Positions 8,148 to 15,211 of a stretch of 64,000 nucleotides of DNA are shown here, piece after piece. A model generated the notes under the pieces. It searched no databases. It worked only from the letters and a program-made list of their open reading frames with translations, and was not told the DNA's origin. Positions within the stretch are counted from its first letter, which is position 1, and every line of letters begins with the position of its first letter. A program made the translations under genes and the position numbers. Source of the DNA: Roseateles depolymerans (GTDB lineage Bacteria > Pseudomonadota > Gammaproteobacteria > Burkholderiales > Burkholderiaceae_C); the NCBI GenBank assembly GCA_003241055.1, contig QFOD01000007.1:1-64000 (forward strand). The letters run 5' to 3'.

Positions 8148-8339
8148 ATGCCTCAGTTCACTTCCCCGCGCCCGCTGCAGGTTCAGCTGCGCAAACCCCG
8201 CAATCCGCTGGTGGCACCGGCCCAGCAACGTCAGGCCGGTCGCCACCAGAGCCCACGGGATGCCCAGGCCCAGCGCCAGCAGGCCCGCCTGGAACTGCGC
8301 CGCCTGCTGCGCGAGCGATTCCCTGACGACAGCCCCTGA
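8148..8339 (+). CDS. small hypothetical basic protein
   Basis: A 63-residue, Arg/Gln/Pro-rich, soluble protein with no recognised domain (starts MPQFTSPRP, ends RFPDDSP). The ATG has a GGAG site 6 bases upstream. It lies in a leader that starts at the promoter around 7912-7940. The frame remains open upstream, but no upstream start has a better ribosome site. Charged and low in complexity, it may be a nucleic-acid- or ribosome-associated small protein. The function is unknown, and the call rests on the start signal only. Confidence 0.45.
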   Translation: MPQFTSPRPLQVQLRKPRNPLVAPAQQRQAGRHQSPRDAQAQRQQARLELRRLLRERFPDDSP

Positions 8340-8402
8340 CACACAGGCGCAGCCAACCCCTCATTGATCTCATGAGGGCCGCCGCGCGCCAAGGAGACCC
8401 TG

Positions 8403-8654
8403 ATGAGATTGATCGAGTTGCGCGGCCCCGACGCCGCCGAGACCCACGAGGCCTGGGCCCCGCGCCTCAGGCGCCTGAAGACCCGCATCAAGCGGGCAGC
8501 GCGCGCCCTGCGCCTGGTGTTCCGCCCGCTGACGCGCCGCCGCCTTCGCAGCGCCCAGCAGCTGGAGTTCTATGCCGAGGCCGGGGCACCCGAAGGAGCG
8601 CTCTATGTGGACGGCCGACTGACCGCCCAGATGGACGGCATCCGGCGGCTTTGA
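8403..8654 (+). CDS. small hypothetical protein
   Basis: An 83-residue, Arg-rich protein (MRLIELRGPDA...), without membrane segments or a known motif. A strong AAGGAG site stands 7 bases before the ATG. It lies 63 bases after the previous small gene on the same strand, so the two are probably co-transcribed. A basic middle (RLKTRIKRAARALRLVFRPLTRRRLRS) suggests nucleic acid contact. Function unknown. Confidence 0.5.
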   Translation: MRLIELRGPDAAETHEAWAPRLRRLKTRIKRAARALRLVFRPLTRRRLRSAQQLEFYAEAGAPEGALYVDGRLTAQMDGIRRL

Positions 8655-8731
8655 TCCCAGCCGCCGAACTGGCCCCCGAAACGGGGTCGCATGCGCAGGC
8701 ACGCGGCCCCGGCTCGGCATAGCATCTCGCC

Positions 8732-9565
8732 ATGTCCGAGCGCCTATGCCTCACCGCCCCGCTGCCCAGCCTGGATGCCTGGGTCGACGCCTTCGCAAAT
8801 GCCGAGATCCCGGTGCTGGCCGAGACCGCCGAGGCCCTGGAGCAGTTGCGCGCGATCGAGGACGAGGTGGATGCCCACGGCCTGGGCGAGCTGGTCGCCA
8901 CCGACCCGTTGATGACCCTCAAGCTGCTGGCCCATGCCAGCGAGCTGCGCCGCGGCCGCCTGATGGCCGATGCCGAGACCCCCACGGCCGCGCTGGTGCT
9001 GATGGGCATCACGCCGTTCTTCCGCGACTTCGGCCCGCAACCCACGCTGGAGCAGGCGCTGGCCGACCATGACGACGCGCTGCTGGGCCTGTCGCGCGTG
9101 ATGCAGCGCGCCGAGCGGGCCTCGCGCTACGCACTGGGCTTTGCCGTGCACCGCACCGACCCCGACGCCAGCATCATCCACAGCGCGGCGCTGCTGCACG
9201 ACTTCGCCGAGATGCTGCTGTGGGTGCACGCGCCGACACTGGCGCTGCAGATTGCCGCGCTGCAGCAGGCCGACCGCCAGCTGCGCAGCACGATGGCCCA
9301 GCGCCAGGTGCTGGGCATCGAGCTGCTGGCGCTGGAGCAGGCCCTGATGCACCGCTGGCACCTGCCCGAGCTGCTCACCCGCATCACCAACGACCAGCAG
9401 AGCCGCGATCCCAAGGTCCAGTGCGTGCAACTGGCCGTGCGGCTGGCCCGCCACACGGCGCGCGGCTGGGACGACACCGCCGTGCCCGACGATCTGCACG
9501 ACATCGCTGCGCTGCTCAATCTGGGCCCGGAACCCACGCTCAAACTGCTGCGCGAATTCGACTGA
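8732..9565 (+). CDS. HDOD domain protein
   Basis: A 277-residue protein matching the HDOD family, relatives of HD hydrolases that usually lack metal-dependent catalysis and act as signalling or scaffolding modules. The N-terminal half has the LPSLDAWVDAFANAEIPVL and ELVATDPLMTLKLLAHAS pattern. The middle has SIIHSAALLHDFAEMLLWVHAP, where the HD-like pair sits. The C-terminal part has the LALEQALMHRWHLPELLTRI helix typical of the family. No output domain is fused. It ends 11 bases before the stop of the convergent PEP-CTERM gene. No clear ribosome site was seen. The target pathway cannot be told from context. Confidence 0.85.
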   Translation: MSERLCLTAPLPSLDAWVDAFANAEIPVLAETAEALEQLRAIEDEVDAHGLGELVATDPLMTLKLLAHASELRRGRLMADAETPTAALVLMGITPFFRDFGPQPTLEQALADHDDALLGLSRVMQRAERASRYALGFAVHRTDPDASIIHSAALLHDFAEMLLWVHAPTLALQIAALQQADRQLRSTMAQRQVLGIELLALEQALMHRWHLPELLTRITNDQQSRDPKVQCVQLAVRLARHTARGWDDTAVPDDLHDIAALLNLGPEPTLKLLREFD

Positions 9566-9576
9566 ACGCGCAGGGT

Positions 9577-10236
9577 TCAGCCGCGTGGCCGGCGCCGCGC
9601 CTTCAGGCGAGCTATGCCGCCGAGCACGCCGATGCCGGCCAGCAGCAGGGCGGCCGATGCGGGCTCGGGCACCGGCACGGCGGTGAAGCTGGCGTTGTCC
9701 GGCGCGAAGTCGGAGATGGCGGCGAAGCCACTGAACGCGCCGTCCCGTGGCCACAGGTTCCAGGTGTAGTCCTGCTTGGCGAAGCCGGTGCTCTCCAGCA
9801 GGCTGCCGCTGACGACGCCGGTGATCGTGTGGCCGCTGATGCTGACGGAGCCCGTCGGCAGGGCCGTGCCGCCTATGCTGCCGCTGCCGTCCGGGCGCAG
9901 CAGGATCACGCGATCGAAGCGCACGCCGGTGATGCCGTTGGCCGCGAAGCTGGCCACGCCCGCGCCGCGATTCACCCCCCAGACGTAGAAGCCGGTCGAC
10001 GTGGCCCCGATGTCGCCGGCCATGGTGGCCACCAGCGTGAACAGATCGGCGCCAGGGTTGTAGAACACGCTGGCACTCAGCACATCCAGGTCGGCACTGG
10101 CGGTGCTGCCGGCGAAGGTGGACAGGAAATCACCCTGGGGATCGCTGATGCTGCTGGTGGCGGCCTGGCTGGCGGGGCTCCAGCCCGACAGGCCCAGCAG
10201 CGCGGCCAGCGCAACACTCGTGGTGGAAAGACGCAT
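9577..10236 (-). CDS. PEP-CTERM sorting domain protein
   Basis: A 219-residue exported protein. A signal peptide covers about residues 1-25 (cleavage after SQA). The middle is a Gly/Ser/Thr-rich beta-type domain with no catalytic motif. The C terminus has the sorting signal VPEPASAALLLAGIGVLGGIA followed by an Arg cluster (KARRRPRG), which the exosortase/EpsH system recognises. An AGGAG site precedes the ATG. Exosortase itself is not encoded in the window. Likely a surface or matrix protein. Confidence 0.9.
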   Translation of the reverse strand: MRLSTTSVALAALLGLSGWSPASQAATSSISDPQGDFLSTFAGSTASADLDVLSASVFYNPGADLFTLVATMAGDIGATSTGFYVWGVNRGAGVASFAANGITGVRFDRVILLRPDGSGSIGGTALPTGSVSISGHTITGVVSGSLLESTGFAKQDYTWNLWPRDGAFSGFAAISDFAPDNASFTAVPVPEPASAALLLAGIGVLGGIARLKARRRPRG

Positions 10237-10337
10237 GACTAGCTCCTAGCTTGACCGGACCGGCTTGGCCCGTGCCCGGGTGGACGCAAAAGCGACGCGA
10301 CTATTCCAGCGTGTCAAGCACGTTTGTGAAGCGGCGC

Positions 10338-11174
10338 TCAGCGCGCCCCGGCACTGGCCGGCCCCGGCGCCCCGAGCTGGCGGAAGACCTCGGCCGACAC
10401 CTCGGCCAGCACCTGCCGCTCCACGCCGGCCGAGATCGCGTAGCCCCAGTGCCCGTCTATCCAGTAGAAGCTGTTGACCTCGCCCTCGCTGGCAAAGCGG
10501 AAGGAGGTGGCGGCTGGCGCCGGCACCGCGGCGCCGCCCGGCGGCATCTCGTTGCTCATATACAGCGTGAGCCGCTGCCCGTCATCGCGGCGGTACATGA
10601 ACTGCGCCACCGGCCCCTGCCGGCCAGGCAGCAGTCGCCCGCCCTCCAGCGCAAAGCCCAGGCCCTGCAGATGCGGTACCCGCAGGGGCGCACCGAGCCG
10701 GCGCGACAGCCAGCGCACCAGCTGATCCTCGTGGGCCGCATCCACCTCCACGGCACGCCGCTGGTCCGGCGCGTAGACCGCATGCGCCACCATTGCGCGT
10801 CGCGCGAAGGCCGGCGCCACCTCGGCGCTGAGCGTGGGGGTCGGGTCATGCCGCAGGCTCCAGCCCATCCAGCCGCCCACGCCGCCGGCCAGCACGATGG
10901 CGCCGGCAAAAGCCGCCGCCAGCCGCCAGCGCAGACGCTCGCGGCCCTGCGCCGCATCCACCAGGCGAGGAGGCAGGCGCTCCTCCAGCACCCGGCCGAA
11001 GTGCTCGCGCATCTGGCGATTGAGCGCCAGATCCGCCTCGACCCGGCGGGCATGTTCCGGATGACGGTCCAGCCAGGCCTGCACCTCGTCGTGCCGCGGC
11101 TGCGGCAGCTGGCCGTCCACAAAGGCCAGCAGCTCGGCCTCGGTGACGGAAGGGGGAGATTGCTCAAGGCTCAT
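10338..11174 (-). CDS. transmembrane anti-sigma factor
   Basis: A 278-residue protein. The cytoplasmic N-terminal part (TEAELLAFVDGQLPQPRHDEVQAWLDRHPE) is the usual anti-sigma helix bundle, without an HxxxCxxC zinc motif. One membrane helix lies at about 84-107, followed by a periplasmic sensor part that ends in YWIDGHWGYAISAGVERQVL, common in this family. The start at 11174 overlaps the stop of the sigma gene by 4 bases (ATGA). It should hold the neighbouring ECF sigma factor at the membrane until a signal arrives. The inducing signal is unknown. Confidence 0.85.
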   Translation of the reverse strand: MSLEQSPPSVTEAELLAFVDGQLPQPRHDEVQAWLDRHPEHARRVEADLALNRQMREHFGRVLEERLPPRLVDAAQGRERLRWRLAAAFAGAIVLAGGVGGWMGWSLRHDPTPTLSAEVAPAFARRAMVAHAVYAPDQRRAVEVDAAHEDQLVRWLSRRLGAPLRVPHLQGLGFALEGGRLLPGRQGPVAQFMYRRDDGQRLTLYMSNEMPPGGAAVPAPAATSFRFASEGEVNSFYWIDGHWGYAISAGVERQVLAEVSAEVFRQLGAPGPASAGAR

Positions 11175-11695
11175 GATTTCGATCCGCGGATGAGCTTGAG
11201 GGGCTGGGGCTGCCCCTGGCCGCCCTCTCCATCCAGATGGGCCCGCAGACGCTCGCGGCCCCGCGACAGGCGGGACATCACGGTGCCGATGGGAATGTCC
11301 AGCGTCTGCGCCACCTCGGCATAGGCCATACCCTCCAGCGCCACCAGCAGCACGACCTCGCGCTGCTCGGGGGGCAGGGACTCCAGCGCGGCCCCCAGGT
11401 CCCGCATCACCAGACGGTCGGTCTGCGGCGCGGCCACCGGGAGCTCCGGCGGCTCGTCGTCCAGGTCCACCATGTCGAGGCGGCCCCGCCGCAGCCCGTC
11501 CACGTGCAGGTTGTGCATGATGCTGAACAGCCAGGACCGCATGTCGGACACCCCCTGCCAAAGGCCGGCCCGTGACCAGGCGCGCTCCAGCGTGTCCTGC
11601 ACCAGATCGTCGGCATCCTCGCGGCTGCGCCGGAGCACGCGCGCATAGCGCCGCAGCCGCGGCAGCCAGGCCAGCATCTCGCTCGGGTCAGCCAT
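11171..11695 (-). CDS. ECF-type RNA polymerase sigma factor
   Basis: A 174-residue sigma-70 factor with region 2 (YARVLRRSREDADDLVQDTLERAW, then MRSWLFSIMHNLHVDGLRR) and region 4 (LESLPPEQREVVLLVALEGMAYAEVAQTLDIPIGTVMSRLSRGRERL), and nothing between them, as in the extracytoplasmic-function class. It is encoded directly before its anti-sigma factor with a 4-base overlap. It probably controls its own operon and a small regulon, but no -35/-10 of a known ECF class was identified upstream. Confidence 0.92.
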   Translation of the reverse strand: MADPSEMLAWLPRLRRYARVLRRSREDADDLVQDTLERAWSRAGLWQGVSDMRSWLFSIMHNLHVDGLRRGRLDMVDLDDEPPELPVAAPQTDRLVMRDLGAALESLPPEQREVVLLVALEGMAYAEVAQTLDIPIGTVMSRLSRGRERLRAHLDGEGGQGQPQPLKLIRGSKS

Positions 11696-11814
11696 CGTTC
11701 AGGGGTGCATTACGCGATAGGTCACGGCGGGCCAGGGCCTGGCCGGTCGGTCCGGCAGGCTGCCCACCAGCATAGACGAGCCCCGCGCCGGTTTATTCCA
11801 TCGTGGGCCGCGGC

Positions 11815-12297
11815 TCAGACGGGCACGGCCGTGGTGTTCTTCAACCGTTCCAGCACGAAGCTGGTCTTGCAGTCCTGCACGCTGGGATGCATCAGCAAGG
11901 TGTCGCTGATGAAGCGGGCGTAGTGCTGCATGTCCTGCACCAGCACCCGCAGCAGGTAGTCCATCTCGCCGGTCATGGCCGCGCACTCCACCACCTCCGG
12001 CCAGCTCTGAACCGCAGCACGGAACAGCTCGCGCGGGTTGCGCAGCGGGTTGTCCGTCTGCTTCTCGAGCCGCACGTTCAGGTAGGCGGTCAGGCCCAGG
12101 CCCACGCGCTGGGGCGGCACCAGCGCCACATAGCGGGCGATGGCGCCCTCTTCCTCCAGCCGCCGTACACGGCGCAGCACGGCCGAGGCCGACAGGCCGA
12201 CCTCGCCGGCCAGGGCGTCATAGGTGAGGCGCCCGTCCTGCTGCAGCGCGCGCAGCAGGCGTCGATCGATGGCATCCAGCTCAAGTTCGGCGTCCAT
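11815..12297 (-). CDS. Lrp/AsnC-family transcriptional regulator
   Basis: A 160-residue protein with an N-terminal winged-helix domain (LDAIDRRLLRALQQDGRLTYDALAGEVGLSASAVLRRVRRLEEEGAI) and a C-terminal RAM ligand domain (WPEVVECAAMTGEMDYLLRVLVQDMQHYARFI). Proteins of this family bind amino acids and usually regulate the adjacent gene. Here that is hpd, divergently transcribed across 119 bases, suggesting control of tyrosine/phenylalanine breakdown (inference). Confidence 0.9.
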   Translation of the reverse strand: MDAELELDAIDRRLLRALQQDGRLTYDALAGEVGLSASAVLRRVRRLEEEGAIARYVALVPPQRVGLGLTAYLNVRLEKQTDNPLRNPRELFRAAVQSWPEVVECAAMTGEMDYLLRVLVQDMQHYARFISDTLLMHPSVQDCKTSFVLERLKNTTAVPV

Positions 12298-12349
12298 GCC
12301 TTTGATTTTGCAGCTTTCCTGCGCGCCATCTCATTCCTGCGCCCGAAAT

Positions 12350-12364
12350 CGCACGAATTCTGCG
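12350..12364. promoter_or_regulatory. candidate operator between the Lrp-type gene and hpd
   Basis: CGCACGAATTCTGCG is a near-perfect 15-bp dyad centred on GAATTC, the size typical of Lrp/AsnC sites. It lies in the middle of the divergent intergenic region, 52 bases before the hpd start. Confidence 0.4.
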
Positions 12365-12416
12365 CGCCTGGCGCCGCAGAATCCGCCGATTCAAGATCCA
12401 GATGCAGGAGACAGAC

Positions 12417-13565
12417 ATGGCCAAGTTCACGCCCTGGGACAACCCCATGGGCACCGACGGCTTCGAGTTCATCGAGTTCGCCGCCCCCGATCCTGCCGGC
12501 CTCGGCCGGTTGTTCGAGACCATGGGCTTCACCGCCGTGGCCCGGCACCGCCACAAGGCCGTGACGCTGTACCGCCAGGGCGGCGTGAACTTCATCATCA
12601 ACGCCGAGACGGACTCCTTCGCGCAGCGCTTCGCGCGCCTGCACGGCCCGTCGATCTGCGCCATCGCCTTCCGCGTGCAGGACGCCGCCGAGGCCTACCG
12701 GCGTGCGCTGGAGCTGGGCGCCTGGGGCTTTGACAACAAGGCCGGCCCGATGGAGCTGAACATTCCGGCCATCAAGGGCATAGGCGACTCGCTGATCTAC
12801 TTCGTCGACCGCTGGCAGGGCAAGGGCGGCGCGAAGGCCGGCGCGATCGGCAACATCTCCATCTACGACGTGGACTTCGTGCCGCTGCTGGACGCCGCCG
12901 ACCAGCCGGTGGACCCGAACCCGGTGGGCCACGGCCTGACCGAGATCGACCACCTGACGCACAACGTCTTCCGCGGCCGCATGAAGGAGTGGTCGGAGTT
13001 CTACGAGCGCTTCTTCAACTTCCGCGAGGTGCGCTACTTCGACATCGAGGGCAAGCTGACCGGCCTCAAGAGCAAGGCCATGACCAGCCCCTGCGGCAAG
13101 ATCCGCATCCCGATCAACGAAAGCTCCGACGACAAGAGCCAGATCGCCGAGTACCTGGACCTCTACCGCGGCGAGGGCATCCAGCACGTGGCGCTGGGCA
13201 CGACCGACATCTACGCGACCGTGCAGGGCATGAAGACCGGTGGCGTGGACTTCCAGGACACGATAGAGACCTACTTCGACCTGATCGACAAGCGCCTGCC
13301 CCAGCACGGCGAGAACGTGGCCGAACTGCGCCGCCTGCGCATCCTGATCGACGGCGCCACCCATCTGGGCGCCGACAACGAGCTGCTGCTGCAGATCTTC
13401 ACCAAGGAAGTCATCGGCCCGATCTTCTTCGAGCTGATCCAGCGCAAGGGCAACGAGGGCTTCGGCGAGGGCAACTTCAAGGCCCTGTTTGAGAGCATCG
13501 AACTCGATCAAATCCGCCGCGGCGTGCTGACCGACACCAAGGACGAGCCGGCCAAGGCGGTCTGA
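12417..13565 (+). CDS. hpd: 4-hydroxyphenylpyruvate dioxygenase
   Basis: A 382-residue non-haem iron dioxygenase that converts 4-hydroxyphenylpyruvate to homogentisate in tyrosine catabolism. It has two VOC-type halves. The iron ligands are visible as H179 (EIDHLTHN), H257 (GIQHVAL) and E339 (IFFELIQRKG), and the C-terminal NEGFGEGNFKALFESIE closing helix is present. I start it at 12417 (MAKFTPWDNP) because AGGAG sits 6 bases before this ATG; an ATG 15 bases earlier overlaps that ribosome site. It is divergent from an Lrp-type regulator. Its 3' end overlaps the convergent hydrolase gene by 58 bases. Homogentisate dioxygenase is not in the window. Confidence 0.96.
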   Translation: MAKFTPWDNPMGTDGFEFIEFAAPDPAGLGRLFETMGFTAVARHRHKAVTLYRQGGVNFIINAETDSFAQRFARLHGPSICAIAFRVQDAAEAYRRALELGAWGFDNKAGPMELNIPAIKGIGDSLIYFVDRWQGKGGAKAGAIGNISIYDVDFVPLLDAADQPVDPNPVGHGLTEIDHLTHNVFRGRMKEWSEFYERFFNFREVRYFDIEGKLTGLKSKAMTSPCGKIRIPINESSDDKSQIAEYLDLYRGEGIQHVALGTTDIYATVQGMKTGGVDFQDTIETYFDLIDKRLPQHGENVAELRRLRILIDGATHLGADNELLLQIFTKEVIGPIFFELIQRKGNEGFGEGNFKALFESIELDQIRRGVLTDTKDEPAKAV

Positions 13566-14401
13566 AAGATCGCCCAGACACGCGGGTCACCGACCAGCCC
13601 CACGTGCCCCACCGCGTCGATGCGGTGGGGCTCGGCGCCCACTTGCACCGCCGTCGATGCCGGCATCACCATCTGATCGCAGGGCGTCCACACGCAGGCC
13701 AGCCGCGGCAGCGGGGGCAGTGCCTGCATCCAGGCGCAGCGGTAGCGCATCTGGCGCGCGTTGTAGGCCGGTGACAGCGCCGCCAGCAGCGTGCCCTCGT
13801 GCGGCGTGCCCAGCGTGATGACCTGCGGCGCCCCTTGCGGCCCGCCGTGCTGCTCGCGATAGCGCCGCCACCAGGCCCGTACCGCAACGCCCCCCATGCT
13901 GTGGCCCACGATCAGCGGCATGCGGCCGGTGAGCGCACGCAATCGCTGCACGGCCGCCTCGATGGGCTCCGCATAGGCGTCGATGCTGCCGAAGGCCGGC
14001 TCCAGGCTGGGCGCGATGAAGGCCACGCCGGGCTGCACCCGCAGCCGCGCCATCCACGGGTTCCAGAAGGCACGGTTGCAGCTGAAGCCGTGCACCAGCA
14101 GCACGCCCACCGTCGCGCCGGGCGGCAGATGGTCGGGCTCGGCCTGCGTGCGCCAGGGCTGGCGCCAGCCGAAGCTGGCCTCGGTGGCGAGCACCTCACG
14201 GCCCCAGGCCCGCACGAGCTGACCCCAGCCCGGCTGCGATGCGCCCCGATTGATCCAGCGCAGCACGCCAAACGACGGCAGCAGCGACAGTGGATAGATG
14301 AAGGCCGCCACCAGCCCCCAGGCCCAGCCGTATCGCCAGCTCACGATGGCCGCGATCAGCCAGCGGGCGAGGAACCAGAGTCGTTGCAGCCGTGCATTCA
14401 T
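13508..14401 (-). CDS. lipase-like alpha/beta hydrolase, membrane-anchored
   Basis: A 297-residue alpha/beta hydrolase. Two hydrophobic stretches near the N terminus (about 8-20 and 27-45) suggest an inner-membrane anchor. The oxyanion loop is at HGFSCN (104-109), and the nucleophile is S168 in GHSMGG. The probable acid and base are D242 (TPCDQMV) and H266 (AVGHVGL). The arrangement resembles triacylglycerol lipases or lipase-like esterases, but the substrate is unknown. The last 19 codons run antisense through the 3' end of hpd, so transcription of the two genes must collide unless terminated inside the coding sequence. The start lies 36 bases from the divergent gene at 14438. Confidence 0.85.
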   Translation of the reverse strand: MNARLQRLWFLARWLIAAIVSWRYGWAWGLVAAFIYPLSLLPSFGVLRWINRGASQPGWGQLVRAWGREVLATEASFGWRQPWRTQAEPDHLPPGATVGVLLVHGFSCNRAFWNPWMARLRVQPGVAFIAPSLEPAFGSIDAYAEPIEAAVQRLRALTGRMPLIVGHSMGGVAVRAWWRRYREQHGGPQGAPQVITLGTPHEGTLLAALSPAYNARQMRYRCAWMQALPPLPRLACVWTPCDQMVMPASTAVQVGAEPHRIDAVGHVGLVGDPRVWAIFQTALAGSSLVSVSTPRRI

Positions 14402-14437
14402 GGTGGCAGTTTAGGAGCGCGAAAATCCAGCCCCGCC

Positions 14438-15115
14438 ATGGATGAGCTGACCGCCGAATCCCTGCTGAACGAGCTTCGCACGGTGGACACCGAGCGGGCC
14501 CGGCGCGCGGCCGACCCGGCGCTGGACGCCCGTGTCCAGGCGCTCAAGGCCTACCAGCAGCAGCGCTTCGCCAGCACCTATGCCGACCTCCTCGCGCAGC
14601 CGCGCTACGCCGCGGCCACGCGCTTCTTCCTGGACGAGCTCTACGGCCCGGGTGACTACAGCCAGCGCGATGCGCAGTTCGCGCGGGTCATCCCGGCGCT
14701 GACGCGCCTCTTCCCCGCCGAGGTGGTCGACACGGTGGCCCGGCTCGCGCGGCTGCATGCGTTGTCCGAGCAACTGGACACACGCCTGGCGGCGCAATTG
14801 CCGTCCGCGCGGATCTCGCCCGCCAGCTACGCGGCGGCCTGGCGAGCCTGCGGAGAACCCGCCGCCCGCGAGCAGCAGATCGCGCTCACGCTCAGCATCG
14901 GCGAGGCGCTGGACCGGCTCACCCGCAAGCCGCTGCTGCGCCAGTCGCTGCGGCTGATGCGCGGCCCCGCGCAGGTGGCAGGGCTGGGTGCACTGCAGCA
15001 TTTCCTGGAGACCGGCTTCGACACCTTCCGCGCCATGAAGGGCGCAGCCGACTTTCTCGCCACCGTGCAGCAGCGCGAGCAGGCACTGGCGCAGGCGCTG
15101 TTCGACGGCCGCTGA
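14438..15115 (+). CDS. conserved hypothetical protein
   Basis: A 225-residue, mainly helical soluble protein. The ATRFFLDELYGPGDYSQRDAQFARVIPALTRLFP segment is a pattern I have seen in uncharacterised betaproteobacterial and gammaproteobacterial proteins, but I know no function. No signal peptide or catalytic motif. The ATG at 14438 was chosen because the conserved region starts downstream; the open frame upstream is only antisense to the hydrolase gene. Confidence 0.75.
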   Translation: MDELTAESLLNELRTVDTERARRAADPALDARVQALKAYQQQRFASTYADLLAQPRYAAATRFFLDELYGPGDYSQRDAQFARVIPALTRLFPAEVVDTVARLARLHALSEQLDTRLAAQLPSARISPASYAAAWRACGEPAAREQQIALTLSIGEALDRLTRKPLLRQSLRLMRGPAQVAGLGALQHFLETGFDTFRAMKGAADFLATVQQREQALAQALFDGR

Positions 15116-15139
15116 CCCTGCCCTGTCACGGCGGCGACG

Positions 15140-15155
15140 TAGGGCTAGCCCCCTA
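15140..15155. promoter_or_regulatory. palindrome ahead of fadD
   Basis: TAGGGCTAGCCCCCTA contains the perfect palindrome GGGCTAGCCC and an outer TAGGG/CCCTA dyad, 57 bases upstream of the fadD start. Possible operator; the cognate regulator is unknown. Confidence 0.3.
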
Positions 15156-15211
15156 GTCGGGTGGCCCGATCGACACCAAGATCAACGACCTTCTTCCGCC
15201 GAGGCCTGCCG

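Noticed and set aside
12090..13511. A 473-codon minus-strand open frame over hpd
   Set aside because: Antisense shadow of hpd and the Lrp-type gene; residue composition and lack of conserved motifs do not support coding.
15140..15155. A FadR site ahead of fadD
   Set aside because: The palindrome GGGCTAGCCC does not match the known FadR consensus; kept only as a palindrome of unknown meaning.
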